A DNA stretch of 11,240 nt from NCBI GenBank assembly GCA_964620595.1, contig CAZUHP010000072.1, positions 1 to 11,240 on the forward strand, read 5' to 3'. The translations under genes and the position numbers were made by a program. Under the pieces are notes generated by a model, which saw only the letters and a list, made by a program, of their open reading frames with translations, did no database searches and had not been told where the DNA came from. Of the stretch, positions 4,200 to 11,240 are shown in pieces; the stretch's first letter is position 1; each line of letters begins with the position of its first letter. The stretch is from Desulfocarbo sp964620595. Its GTDB lineage: Bacteria; Desulfobacterota; Desulfarculia; Desulfarculales; Desulfarculaceae.

Positions 4200-6602
4200 A
4201 TGAAATGGCTCAAGCGTTTGTTCTGGCTTCTGGCCGTATTGGCCGCCCTCGGTCTGACCGCCTGGTGGGCCGCCCCTTACCTCAACGACTACCAGACCGA
4301 CGGCGAGCTGGTCCTGGCCGGCTTGCGCGCGCCGGTGACCGTGAAGCGCGACACCAAGGGCATGGCCTATATCTACGCCCGGAACCTGGACGACGCCCTG
4401 TTCGCCCAGGGCTTTGTCACTGCCCAGGACCGCTTGTTCCAGATGCAGCTCACCCGGCTGTTTGCCCAGGGCCGCATCTGCGAGCTGGTGGGGGCCAAGG
4501 CCAAGCCCCTGGACGTGCGCATGCGCACCATCGGCATCCACCGCCTGGCCAAGAGGCAGGCCGCGTTCCTGGACCAGAAGACCCGGCATTTTTTCCAGCG
4601 CTACCTGGACGGGGTGAACGCCTTTATCGAGCGCTGCCCGGATGATGTGCACCTGGAGTTCAAGCTGGCGGGCATCGCGCCCGAGCCCTGGAAGCTGAGC
4701 GACTCGCTCTCGGTGCTCTACTACATGGGCTTTGCCACCTCGGGCAACCTCCGGCACGAGGTGGTGGCCCAGCTGTTGGTGGACAAGCTGGGCCTGGAGC
4801 GCGCCCGGCGGCTCATGCCCATAAACCTGAACCCGGACGACCAGGCCCCGCCCCGGCCGGTCCGCCTGGGCGCGGCCCTGCCGGGCCTGGGCCTGGCCGG
4901 GGACCGACGGCTGGCCGGCTGGCTGGGGGCCCTGCCCCTTGGCCTGGGCTCCAACAACTGGGTGGTGGCGCCCCGCCTGAGCCCCAGCGGCAAGCCCATC
5001 CTGGCCGGCGACCCCCACCTGGACCCGCGCATCCTGCCCGGCCCCTGGTATCCCCTGGGCATCATCACCCCCCGGGTGCGGGCGGTGGGGGCCAACATAC
5101 CCGGTCTGCCCGGCATGGTGATCGGCCGCACCAGCCACCTGGCAATGGCCGTGACCAACTCCTACGGCGATGTGCAGGACCTGTACGTGGAGACCCTGGA
5201 CCCCCGGCGGCCCGGCCACTACCTGGAAGGGGAGCGGTCGGTTCCCTTCCGGGTGATAGAGGAAACCCTGAAGATCAAGGACAAGGAGGCCCCGGGCGGC
5301 TACCGCCAGGAGAAGATCCGCATCCGCCTGACCCGGCGGGGGCCGGTGGTTTCCGGGGTGCTGCCCGGCCTGAAGACCGACAAGGTGATAACCCTGCGCT
5401 GGGCCGCGGCAGAGAGCATGCTGCCCGAGATCGGCCTCACCCGCCTGCTCACCGTGGAGAGCGCGGCCCAGGCGGACGCGGCCGTGCAGCAGGTGTCCAT
5501 GATCGTGCTCAACTGGGTGTTCGCCGACACCCAGGGCAACATCGGCTGGCGGGTATCGGGCCGGATTCCCATCCGCTCCCAGGGCGAGGCCACCATCCCC
5601 TACCCGGTGCGTTCGGCGCGGGACAACTGGATCGGCTGGATACCCCAGGCCCAGATGCCCCACGCCTTGAACCCGGCCCGGGGCTGGCTGGGCACCTGCA
5701 ACCACAAGACCGTGACCAGGGACTATCCCTACTACTTCTCGTCCCTGTGCGCGTCCACCTTCCGCTACGCCCGGCTCAAGCAGCTCCTGGACGCGCCGGG
5801 CCTCAAGCCGGTGGACGCCCATTGGCGCTTCCAGCGGGACCAGAAGAACCTGGAGGCCGCGGTGGCGGCCCCCATCATGGCCAAGGCCCTGGCCCAGGAC
5901 CCGGCCACCCGGCCCCTGGCCGCCTTGCTCGAGGCCTGGGACTTCCGCGACCAGGCCCGCCAGGCCGCGCCCCTGGTCTTCCAGGCGGCGTATCTGGAGT
6001 TCGCCCGCCAGGTGTTCGAGGACGAGCTGGGGCCGGGGGTCACGGACGTGTTCCTGGATGACTGGTACTTCTGGCAGGAGCGCCTGCTCCGGATGGTCAG
6101 GCGCGGGGCCTCGCCCTGGTTCGACGACATCCGCACTCCGGATAAGACCGAGACCCGGGACGACATGTTCCGCCGCGCCGGCCGGACGGTGCTGGCCCGC
6201 CTGGGGGAGCGCCTGGGCGGGGACCCGGCCTCCTGGCAATGGGGCCAGGTGCACACCCTGGAGCTGGTGAGCCCCTTGAGGCGCAAGGGGCCGGGCAAGG
6301 CGCTCCTGGGCACCGGGCCCATGCCCATGGGCGGCTCGGGCGAGACGCTCTACCGCGCTATCTTCAAGGCCAGCCGGCCCTTTGAGGTCACCATCAGCGC
6401 GGCGCTGCGCATGGTGGCGGACCTGGGCGACGAGGACAAGGTGCTGGCAGTGTTGCCCGGCGGGGTGAGCGGCCGCTTGTTCAGCCCCCACCAGACCGAC
6501 CAGGTGGCGGCCTACATGAGCGGCCGGAAGCTCTACTGGTGGTTCAGCGACAAGGCCATCCAGGAGCACGCCCAGCATCGGCTGGTCTTGCGGCCCCGCT
6601 GA
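4200..6602 (+). CDS. Penicillin acylase family N-terminal-nucleophile amidohydrolase
   Basis: 800 aa, typical for the family. These enzymes are exported as a precursor that self-cleaves into alpha and beta chains; the new N-terminal Ser of the beta chain attacks amide bonds of acylated substrates (beta-lactams, acyl-homoserine lactones and other N-acyl compounds). Residues about 6-24 form an uncleaved-looking signal anchor after MKWLKR. The alpha chain runs to G250, with the family segment FAQGFVTAQDRLFQMQLTR. The nucleophile is S251 in GLGSNNWVVAP, followed by SGKPILAGDPHL. N438 in LNWVFADTQGNIGW fits the oxyanion-hole Asn. AAGGAG stands 8 nt before the ATG; the open frame further upstream is only the repeat and is rejected. 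It probably works in the periplasm. The substrate is not predictable here, and a role in antibiotic breakdown should not be assumed. Confidence 0.9.
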   Translation: MKWLKRLFWLLAVLAALGLTAWWAAPYLNDYQTDGELVLAGLRAPVTVKRDTKGMAYIYARNLDDALFAQGFVTAQDRLFQMQLTRLFAQGRICELVGAKAKPLDVRMRTIGIHRLAKRQAAFLDQKTRHFFQRYLDGVNAFIERCPDDVHLEFKLAGIAPEPWKLSDSLSVLYYMGFATSGNLRHEVVAQLLVDKLGLERARRLMPINLNPDDQAPPRPVRLGAALPGLGLAGDRRLAGWLGALPLGLGSNNWVVAPRLSPSGKPILAGDPHLDPRILPGPWYPLGIITPRVRAVGANIPGLPGMVIGRTSHLAMAVTNSYGDVQDLYVETLDPRRPGHYLEGERSVPFRVIEETLKIKDKEAPGGYRQEKIRIRLTRRGPVVSGVLPGLKTDKVITLRWAAAESMLPEIGLTRLLTVESAAQADAAVQQVSMIVLNWVFADTQGNIGWRVSGRIPIRSQGEATIPYPVRSARDNWIGWIPQAQMPHALNPARGWLGTCNHKTVTRDYPYYFSSLCASTFRYARLKQLLDAPGLKPVDAHWRFQRDQKNLEAAVAAPIMAKALAQDPATRPLAALLEAWDFRDQARQAAPLVFQAAYLEFARQVFEDELGPGVTDVFLDDWYFWQERLLRMVRRGASPWFDDIRTPDKTETRDDMFRRAGRTVLARLGERLGGDPASWQWGQVHTLELVSPLRRKGPGKALLGTGPMPMGGSGETLYRAIFKASRPFEVTISAALRMVADLGDEDKVLAVLPGGVSGRLFSPHQTDQVAAYMSGRKLYWWFSDKAIQEHAQHRLVLRPR

Positions 6603-6719
6603 GGCTGCGCCTCAGGGAAGGGATTCCTCGGCAGGAAACGCTTTTGCCCCTTGGTGTTGCTAGAAGCCAACTCAGGTGCTAAACCTGAAAGGCCCGCATC
6701 AAGGCAAAGGAGCATCCTC
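6599..6719 (+). promoter_or_regulatory. Intergenic leader with two small hairpins
   Basis: CTGAGGC-TGC-GCCTCAG (6599-6615) forms a perfect 7-bp stem spanning the acylase stop codon, but no T run follows, so it is not a standard intrinsic terminator. A second perfect stem, TCAGGT-GCTAA-ACCTGA (6672-6688), lies just before the DUF362 ribosome site AAAGGAG (6706-6712). I found no convincing promoter and no riboswitch class that I recognise. The two genes could be cotranscribed. Confidence 0.45.
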
Positions 6720-8048
6720 GTGGAGTCCAAGCGCAAATATCCCCCCCGGGGCCCGGTGGCCCTGGTTCGCATCGACCAGGAGGTGGAGACCGCCGTGGCC
6801 CGGGCCCTGGAGCTGTGCCAGGGCCTGGAGCACCTGCCCGCCACGGGCTCGGTGCTCATAAAGCCCAACCTGGTGGGCCTGCCCCAGAAGTTCACCGTGC
6901 CGCCCTATGGCGTGGTCACCACCACCTGCGTGGTGGAGGCCCTGGTGCGGATCCTGAAGGATCGCGGGGTAGGGCGCATCCTCTTGGGCGACGGCGGCCT
7001 GGTGAACAAGGAGGCCGGCACCAGCACCCAGATCACCATGGAGACCCTGGGCTACCCCGAGTTGGCCCGGCGCTACGGCCTGGAACTGGTGGACCTCAAC
7101 CAGGGGCCCTTTGCAGAGGTGGAGCTGGAGGGGCTGAAGCTCAAGCTGGCCCAGCCGCTGTTGGAAGCCGACTTCGTGATCAGCCTGCCCACCCTCAAGA
7201 CCCACGGCCAGTGCAAGGTTTCCCTGGCCCTCAAGAACATGAAGGGCGGCCTGCACCGCCAGTCCAAGGTGGCCTGCCACGACCGGAGCCTGAACCTGGA
7301 CCGCAACGTGGCCCTCATGGCCCGGGTCCTGTACCCGGATTTGGCCCTCATCGACGGCCGCTACGCCTTGGCCCAGGGTCCTTTGCACTTTGGCAATGCC
7401 CAGCGGGCGGACCTGTTGATCGCGGCCCGCGACTCCCTGGACGCGGACCTGGTGGGCTCGGCGGTGCTGGGCCACGACCCGGCCGGGGTGGGGCACCTGA
7501 AGGACATGGCCGGGCTCATGGGACGCGACCTGGCGGTGCCCCGGCCGGTGGGCGGCCCCAGCGTGGAGGAGGCCTGCCTGGACCTGCCCTGGGATTTCCC
7601 CTGGGTGGACCACTGGACCCCGGAGCCCTTTGCCAAGGCCGGGGTGAAGGGCGTGTTCATGCCCAAGTACGACGCCAGCCTGTGCACGGGCTGCTCCTTC
7701 ATCTACAACCCGGCCCTGGTCATGGTGCTCGCCGCCGGGGCGGGCAAGGATTCGGGCGGGGTGGAGGTGCTCACCGGCAAGGCCTGCCAGCCCTCGGGCC
7801 AGGCCAAGGTTTCGGTGCTCTTGGGCAAGTGCATCGTAAAGGCGCTGAAGGACGACCCCCGCCTGGGCCGGGTGGTCAAGGTGCCCGGCTGCCCGCCCCG
7901 GCTCACCGAGATCGAGGCGGCCCTGCGGGAGGCCGGCCTGGCGGCCGACCTCAAGGCCTTCTACGGCTTCATAGCCAGCCTGCCCAAACGCTACCCCCCG
8001 GAAAAGGGCTTCGACCTGGCCGACTTTGGCCCTGAAGAGGCTTCATGA
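6720..8048 (+). CDS. DUF362 domain protein with C-terminal cysteine cluster
   Basis: 442 aa from a GTG start, chosen because AAAGGAG ends 7 nt before it. The DUF362 core is recognisable from SVLIKPNLVG (about 44-53), the GDGG segment (90-93), SLPTLKTHGQCKVSLALKNMKGG (155-177) and LALIDGRYALAQGP (208-221). The usual biochemical role of DUF362 is not established; many members carry iron-sulfur motifs and resemble the domain of MccE/LarA-type proteins only distantly. Here the C-terminal third has C322-x2-C325 (LCTGCSF), C356, C371 and C391 in VPGCPP, enough to bind an Fe-S cluster, but not the classical 2x[4Fe-4S] ferredoxin pattern. No export signal is seen. Its stop overlaps the start of the next radical SAM gene (ATGA), so the two are very likely made together and probably work together. 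Confidence 0.85.
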   Translation: MESKRKYPPRGPVALVRIDQEVETAVARALELCQGLEHLPATGSVLIKPNLVGLPQKFTVPPYGVVTTTCVVEALVRILKDRGVGRILLGDGGLVNKEAGTSTQITMETLGYPELARRYGLELVDLNQGPFAEVELEGLKLKLAQPLLEADFVISLPTLKTHGQCKVSLALKNMKGGLHRQSKVACHDRSLNLDRNVALMARVLYPDLALIDGRYALAQGPLHFGNAQRADLLIAARDSLDADLVGSAVLGHDPAGVGHLKDMAGLMGRDLAVPRPVGGPSVEEACLDLPWDFPWVDHWTPEPFAKAGVKGVFMPKYDASLCTGCSFIYNPALVMVLAAGAGKDSGGVEVLTGKACQPSGQAKVSVLLGKCIVKALKDDPRLGRVVKVPGCPPRLTEIEAALREAGLAADLKAFYGFIASLPKRYPPEKGFDLADFGPEEAS

Positions 8049-9316
8049 AGGCTCCCCGGCTGGTATATGCCGACGCAGAGGGCAACATCTTCGACCACCC
8101 CGGCCTGGCCATGGCCGGCGCGGCCGGCGGCCGCTGGGAGCCGGTGGAGGAGCACCAGTGCATCCCCCTGCCCGAGGGCAGCGAGCTGTTCCTCCTGCCC
8201 GGCCGCTTGCCGGTGGGCGTGGGCCGCGGCGGGGCCTTCGAGGTGTTGGAAAGCGACCCGGCCGGCGGGCGGAAGCCGGTGACCGCGGTGGCCGCCTTCC
8301 TGGCCCCGGCCCACACCGTCACCCTGTACGCGGCCTACCAGACCACCCCCCCCGCGCCCAACCTGCCCCTTTTCGCCTATGCCGCGGTGGGCTTCCACGA
8401 GGGCCGCTTCGTGGCCACCGGCCTGCGGGTGGACCCCTTGCCCCGCCAGGACCCGGCCCGCTTCCCCAGCCCGGCCCGCATCACCAGCCAGGCCCGGCGC
8501 CACCTGCGCGAGAACCCCCACAACCGGCTGTGGCAACACCTGGGCACCTGCGCCCTCACCTATGCCTGCCCCGCGGCCAAGAACCTGATGCTGGGCCGCT
8601 GGGAGGCGCCCCTGCCCACCAGCCCGGCCTGCAACGCCGCCTGCCTGGGCTGCCTGAACCACCAGCCCTCGGGCCGCTTCCCCTGCACCCAGGAACGCAT
8701 GCGCTTCAGCCCCAGCGCCCGGGAGGTGGCCGAGGTGGCCCTGTATCACCTGCGCAAGGCCCGCGACCCGTTGGTGAGCTTTGGCCAGGGCTGCGAGGGC
8801 GAGCCCCTGATGCAGGACGAACTCCTGGCCGAGTCCATCAACCTCATCCGCCAGAAGCGCCCCCGGGGCACCATAAACCTGAACACCAACGGCTCCCGGC
8901 CCCAGGTGGTGGCCCGGCTCATGCGCGAGGGCCTCAGCTCCATCCGGGTTTCCCTGAACAGCCTGCTCCCCCAGCGCCACCAGGCCTACTACCGGCCCCA
9001 GGGCTGGTCCCTGGCCGAGGCCATCGCCAGCATCGAGGAGGTGAAGCGGGCCGGCGGCTTTGCCTCCATAAACCTGCTCACCCTGCCCGGGGTCACCGAC
9101 CGGCCCGAGGAGGTGGCCGCCCTGCGGGAGCTGATCGAGCGCACCGGCCTGGACCTCATCCAGTGGCGCAACCTGAACATAGACCCCGAGGTGTATTTGG
9201 CCGAGCTGGGCCTGGCGCCGGTGGAGGAACGCATGGGCATAGAGGAACTCATCCGCGACCTCAAGCGGCGCTATCCCCGCTTGCGCCACGGCTACTTCAA
9301 CCCCAAGCTGGACTGA
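8045..9316 (+). CDS. Radical SAM protein with long N-terminal extension
   Basis: 423 aa. The radical SAM cluster motif is C196-x3-C200-x2-C203 in PTSPACNAACLGCLNHQP, preceded by an unusually long region of about 190 residues. The core continues with GQGCEGEPL (247-255), the GGEP-like motif, then NLNTNGS (278-284) and SIRVSLNS (299-306), and a TLPGVTD strand (346-352). C169, C175, C214 and C250 are extra cysteines near the core. There is no SPASM or B12-binding domain, and the barrel ends near residue 380. Such enzymes use SAM and a 4Fe-4S cluster to make a 5'-deoxyadenosyl radical; the substrate here is unknown. The 4-nt overlap with DUF362 suggests a shared reaction or electron supply. It is unlike the SPASM enzyme at 661-1821 in architecture, so not a recent duplicate. 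Confidence 0.88.
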   Translation: MKAPRLVYADAEGNIFDHPGLAMAGAAGGRWEPVEEHQCIPLPEGSELFLLPGRLPVGVGRGGAFEVLESDPAGGRKPVTAVAAFLAPAHTVTLYAAYQTTPPAPNLPLFAYAAVGFHEGRFVATGLRVDPLPRQDPARFPSPARITSQARRHLRENPHNRLWQHLGTCALTYACPAAKNLMLGRWEAPLPTSPACNAACLGCLNHQPSGRFPCTQERMRFSPSAREVAEVALYHLRKARDPLVSFGQGCEGEPLMQDELLAESINLIRQKRPRGTINLNTNGSRPQVVARLMREGLSSIRVSLNSLLPQRHQAYYRPQGWSLAEAIASIEEVKRAGGFASINLLTLPGVTDRPEEVAALRELIERTGLDLIQWRNLNIDPEVYLAELGLAPVEERMGIEELIRDLKRRYPRLRHGYFNPKLD

Positions 9317-9344
9317 ATCCCACCCCCCGGCCGCGCCTGTGCGG

Positions 9345-9440
9345 TTCCTGCCAATACTCTAAACTCCCAAAAAGTAAGTTGACTTTTTCCATATTTCTAT
9401 GCCAGGAATAATGGACTATTTGTGATTGATTCTTAGAAGG
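9345..9440. promoter_or_regulatory. AT-rich intergenic region with inverted repeat
   Basis: Within GC-rich surroundings this stretch is markedly AT-rich, as expected for a promoter region of the secreted-protein gene. A perfect inverted repeat, AAAAAGT-AAGTTG-ACTTTTT (9369-9388), overlaps a TTGACT box (9379-9384). No -10 box is found at the correct spacing from TTGACT; AATAAT at 9407-9412 is the nearest AT hexamer. The repeat could be an operator or a weak terminator of the radical SAM gene. The rest of the gap, 9317-9505, holds no gene. Confidence 0.4.
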
Positions 9441-9505
9441 CTCGTTCGCTGCGTGGAGTGCCTGGGGGCTGCGTGGCGGGGGGGACCGGCCCGAAAGGAT
9501 TTGTC

Positions 9506-11065
9506 ATGAACTGGCGCAGGACGTGTAGTGTACTCACCGTGGCGATCTTCTTTGCCGCCACCTTGCTTTGGACTGCTCCCTTGGCCGCCTGGGCCAAGCT
9601 GTTGGACGAGCCGGTACAGCTCAGCACCGGCTTTTTGGAACCGGCTGCCGATGATGTGCCCACCGCCCAGGCCGGAGCCTTCATCGGACTCGTTCACAGC
9701 TCCATAACAGAGGGCTCCACCTGGAGGGTCCGTTTCAAGGCCAGTGACGGCAGCGGCCGGGAGGTGACCTTTGAGTGCAAGGACACCTTCAACGGCTACC
9801 TGCGTATCCAGGTGCCGTTCTTCCCGGATGGAAACGACGGGCTGGACTACGAAGACACCGCGGTGACCGTGACCGTGCTGGGCCTGCCGGGCAGTCCGGC
9901 GCTTCTGGTGAAGGCCCCCACCGAGTTCCAGGGGAGCTACCACGGCCAGGCCCTGGCCGTGGTTATGGAGCAGGCCAAGAACAGCTACCGGGAGCAGGCC
10001 TCCGACCTGAGGAGCAAGGCTGCCGCCGGCTACGCTTCCGACAAGCTCTCTGCCGCGGCCGACCGCCTGGACCAGCAGGCCAACCTCCTGCAAAGCAAGC
10101 TGGATGCGATTTATGCCCACGGCATCCTTCCCCTGACCGAGAACAACGGGAAGCAGTACTCCCTCACCTCCTATGGCCTCTCCCTGGTGGACAACATGGT
10201 GGCCGCCTGGCTGATGGGCATGGAGAGCGAGATGAGCGCCCGGGTGTCCCTGGCCAAGACCGGCTCCTGGCCCCTGGCCCTGTCCGGCGGCAAGAGCAAT
10301 ACCGGCGCCGACGCAGTGCGCCGCTGTAACCTGATCGCCGACTACATCAAGCACCCGGGCAGGCATTTCGGTTCCTGGGGCCGGCTGGGCGGCGCGGTGT
10401 TCGGCGGCCTGATCACCCTGGCCGCGGCGGCGGTGGGGGGCAGCTTGGCGCCCTACGTGGGGGCTGGCTACGCCCTGTACCTGGTGTGGGCCACGGGCCT
10501 GGCCGACATGACCTACTCCCTGGTGAGCTGGGCCGCGGGCGAGGCCAGCTCCTGGGACGTGGTCAAGAGCGTACTGAACACCGGCCTCAACGCCCTCTCC
10601 ACCCTGGCCGGCGGGATCAAGTCCACCTACCAGTGGGCGATCAATCTCTACAACAATGGCAGCACCATAAAGAACGGCTATGAGGCCTACCAGGACGCCA
10701 CCCGCGGTGGCGGCGGCAGTGGGGGTGGCAGCGGCGGTGGCAGCGGGGGCGGCAGCAGCAGCCTCACCACCACCAACATCCTGGGCAAGTGGTATTTTGA
10801 CGGGTGGTACAAGCGGACCGAGAACGGCACCACCACCTGCAAGCCCGGCTCGGGCAGGATCACCTTCTACAGCAACGGCTCCACCGAGGGCGGCCAGTAC
10901 GCGGATGGCACCTGGGTTCCGTTCCAGGGGGTGCGCTGGGACCTGAGGGATGGCAAGCTCCAGCTCGGAAGCAATGGCTACGGCACGGTCAACGGCGACA
11001 GCAAGCGCTTCACCGTGACCTTTCCCAACTACTGCCACCACAACGAGTGGACCTTCTATCGCTAG
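9506..11065 (+). CDS. Secreted multidomain protein of unknown function
   Basis: 519 aa. The ATG at 9506 has GAAAGGA 6 nt upstream; a GTG at 9458 would put 16 odd residues before the signal. Residues 1-30 are a clear Sec signal peptide (MNWRR, hydrophobic core, cleavage after AWA30). The mature part seems to contain: a beta-rich, Ig-like region (about 31-140); an Ala/Gln/Lys helical, coiled-coil-like stretch (about 146-205); a Gly/Ala-rich hydrophobic region (about 290-346, two possible membrane-inserting helices); an artificial-looking linker GGGGSGGGSGGGSGGGSSS (401-419); and a compact C-terminal domain (about 423-519) starting NILGKWYFDGWY, with two cysteines and alternating beta strands, lipocalin-like in pattern only. 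I do not recognise the family. The helical hydrophobic middle could suggest membrane insertion, but that is speculative. It is transcribed alone, from an AT-rich upstream region to an intrinsic terminator. Confidence 0.8.
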   Translation: MNWRRTCSVLTVAIFFAATLLWTAPLAAWAKLLDEPVQLSTGFLEPAADDVPTAQAGAFIGLVHSSITEGSTWRVRFKASDGSGREVTFECKDTFNGYLRIQVPFFPDGNDGLDYEDTAVTVTVLGLPGSPALLVKAPTEFQGSYHGQALAVVMEQAKNSYREQASDLRSKAAAGYASDKLSAAADRLDQQANLLQSKLDAIYAHGILPLTENNGKQYSLTSYGLSLVDNMVAAWLMGMESEMSARVSLAKTGSWPLALSGGKSNTGADAVRRCNLIADYIKHPGRHFGSWGRLGGAVFGGLITLAAAAVGGSLAPYVGAGYALYLVWATGLADMTYSLVSWAAGEASSWDVVKSVLNTGLNALSTLAGGIKSTYQWAINLYNNGSTIKNGYEAYQDATRGGGGSGGGSGGGSGGGSSSLTTTNILGKWYFDGWYKRTENGTTTCKPGSGRITFYSNGSTEGGQYADGTWVPFQGVRWDLRDGKLQLGSNGYGTVNGDSKRFTVTFPNYCHHNEWTFYR

Positions 11066-11090
11066 AGCCGGCTTCGCGCATGTTCCACGC

Positions 11091-11122
11091 GGGCGGCCCC
11101 TTTTGGGGGCCGCCCTTCTTTT
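11091..11122 (+). terminator. Rho-independent terminator of the secreted-protein gene
   Basis: GGGCGGCCCC (11091-11100) pairs perfectly with GGGGCCGCCC (11106-11115) around a TTTTG loop, followed by the T-rich run TTCTTTTG. It lies 25 nt past the stop codon. In the reverse direction no T run follows, so it serves the plus strand. Confidence 0.9.
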
Positions 11123-11144
11123 GTGGCCCACGCCGCGCGGGACA

Positions 11145-11192
11145 GGGGGGACGACGGGGGGCGACGGGCGACGGGGGCGGGGGGCGGGGGGG
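11145..11192. repeat. G-rich copy of the CCCGTCGCC repeat, opposite orientation
   Basis: The stretch reads as GGGGGGCGACGGG-type units, the reverse complement of the unit at 4081-4178. It ends one base before the stop codon of the gene at the right edge. Both copies are thus intergenic and lie C-rich when read away from, or G-rich when read toward, the neighbouring 3' ends. Confidence 0.75.
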
Positions 11193-11193
11193 A

Positions 11194-11240
11194 TCAGAGC
11201 GTGTCCATGCCCTGGGGCGCCTTGACCACGATGAGGAGCA
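11194..11240 (-). CDS. 3' end of a minus-strand gene, product unknown
   Basis: The minus strand is open from the right edge and ends LLIVVKAPQGMDTL followed by TGA (11194-11196). The residues look like a real protein C-terminus (hydrophobic strand, then a polar tail), and the stop lies right at the edge of the repeat, as expected for a gene convergent with the secreted-protein gene. Fifteen codons are too few to assign a family. Confidence 0.5.
   Translation of the reverse strand, partial: LLIVVKAPQGMDTL

Noticed and set aside
4053..6578. Very long minus-strand open frame opposite the acylase
   Set aside because: The plus frame has full family motifs, a signal anchor and a ribosome site; the antisense translation is low-complexity His/Gly/Gln/Pro and matches nothing.
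6640..6719. Riboswitch before the DUF362 gene
   Set aside because: Only a 6-bp hairpin is visible and I could match it to no known riboswitch consensus.
9416..11131. Minus-strand open frame opposite the secreted protein
   Set aside because: The plus frame has a signal peptide, ribosome site and terminator; the minus frame would run through that terminator and has no family signature.

Overview
The window is GC-rich, with mostly compact bacterial genes that have clear Shine-Dalgarno sites and several ATGA stop/start overlaps. Two radical SAM enzymes, a DUF362 protein with clustered cysteines, an exported acylase with an N-terminal anchor and a secreted protein suggest a Gram-negative, probably anaerobic bacterium. 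A Desulfobacterota (deltaproteobacterial) origin is my guess from gene content; no marker gene is present to prove it.

Layout. Positions 1-531 (+) are the 3' part of a nitrilase-superfamily amidohydrolase gene, in DNA that looks less GC-rich than the rest. Positions 532-660 are non-coding or hold a decayed fragment. Positions 661-2374 (-) form the most interesting unit. A good sigma70-type promoter drives a 20-codon gene for a cationic peptide ending in three cysteines. After it come a perfect 9-bp hairpin resembling a leaky terminator, a 110-residue eight-cysteine protein, and, with a 4-nt overlap, a radical SAM/SPASM enzyme carrying an N-terminal PqqD-like (RiPP recognition) region. This has the form of a ribosomally made, post-translationally modified peptide (RiPP) cassette.

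Divergent from it, 2548-4056 (+) encodes a CaCA-family cation/Ca2+ exchanger and a small class I methyltransferase. A C-rich tandem repeat (4081-4178) separates these from a penicillin-acylase-family Ntn hydrolase (4200-6602). A 117-bp leader with two small hairpins precedes a translationally coupled pair: a DUF362 protein (6720-8048) and a second radical SAM protein (8045-9316). An AT-rich intergenic stretch with an inverted repeat leads to a secreted multidomain protein of unknown function (9506-11065), which ends at a strong intrinsic terminator. The same low-complexity repeat returns in opposite orientation at 11145-11192, beside the 3' end of another minus-strand gene.

How they work together. 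The peptide, the Cys-rich protein and the SPASM enzyme probably act in one maturation pathway. The DUF362 and second radical SAM proteins are probably functional partners. The other genes show no clear pathway link to each other.
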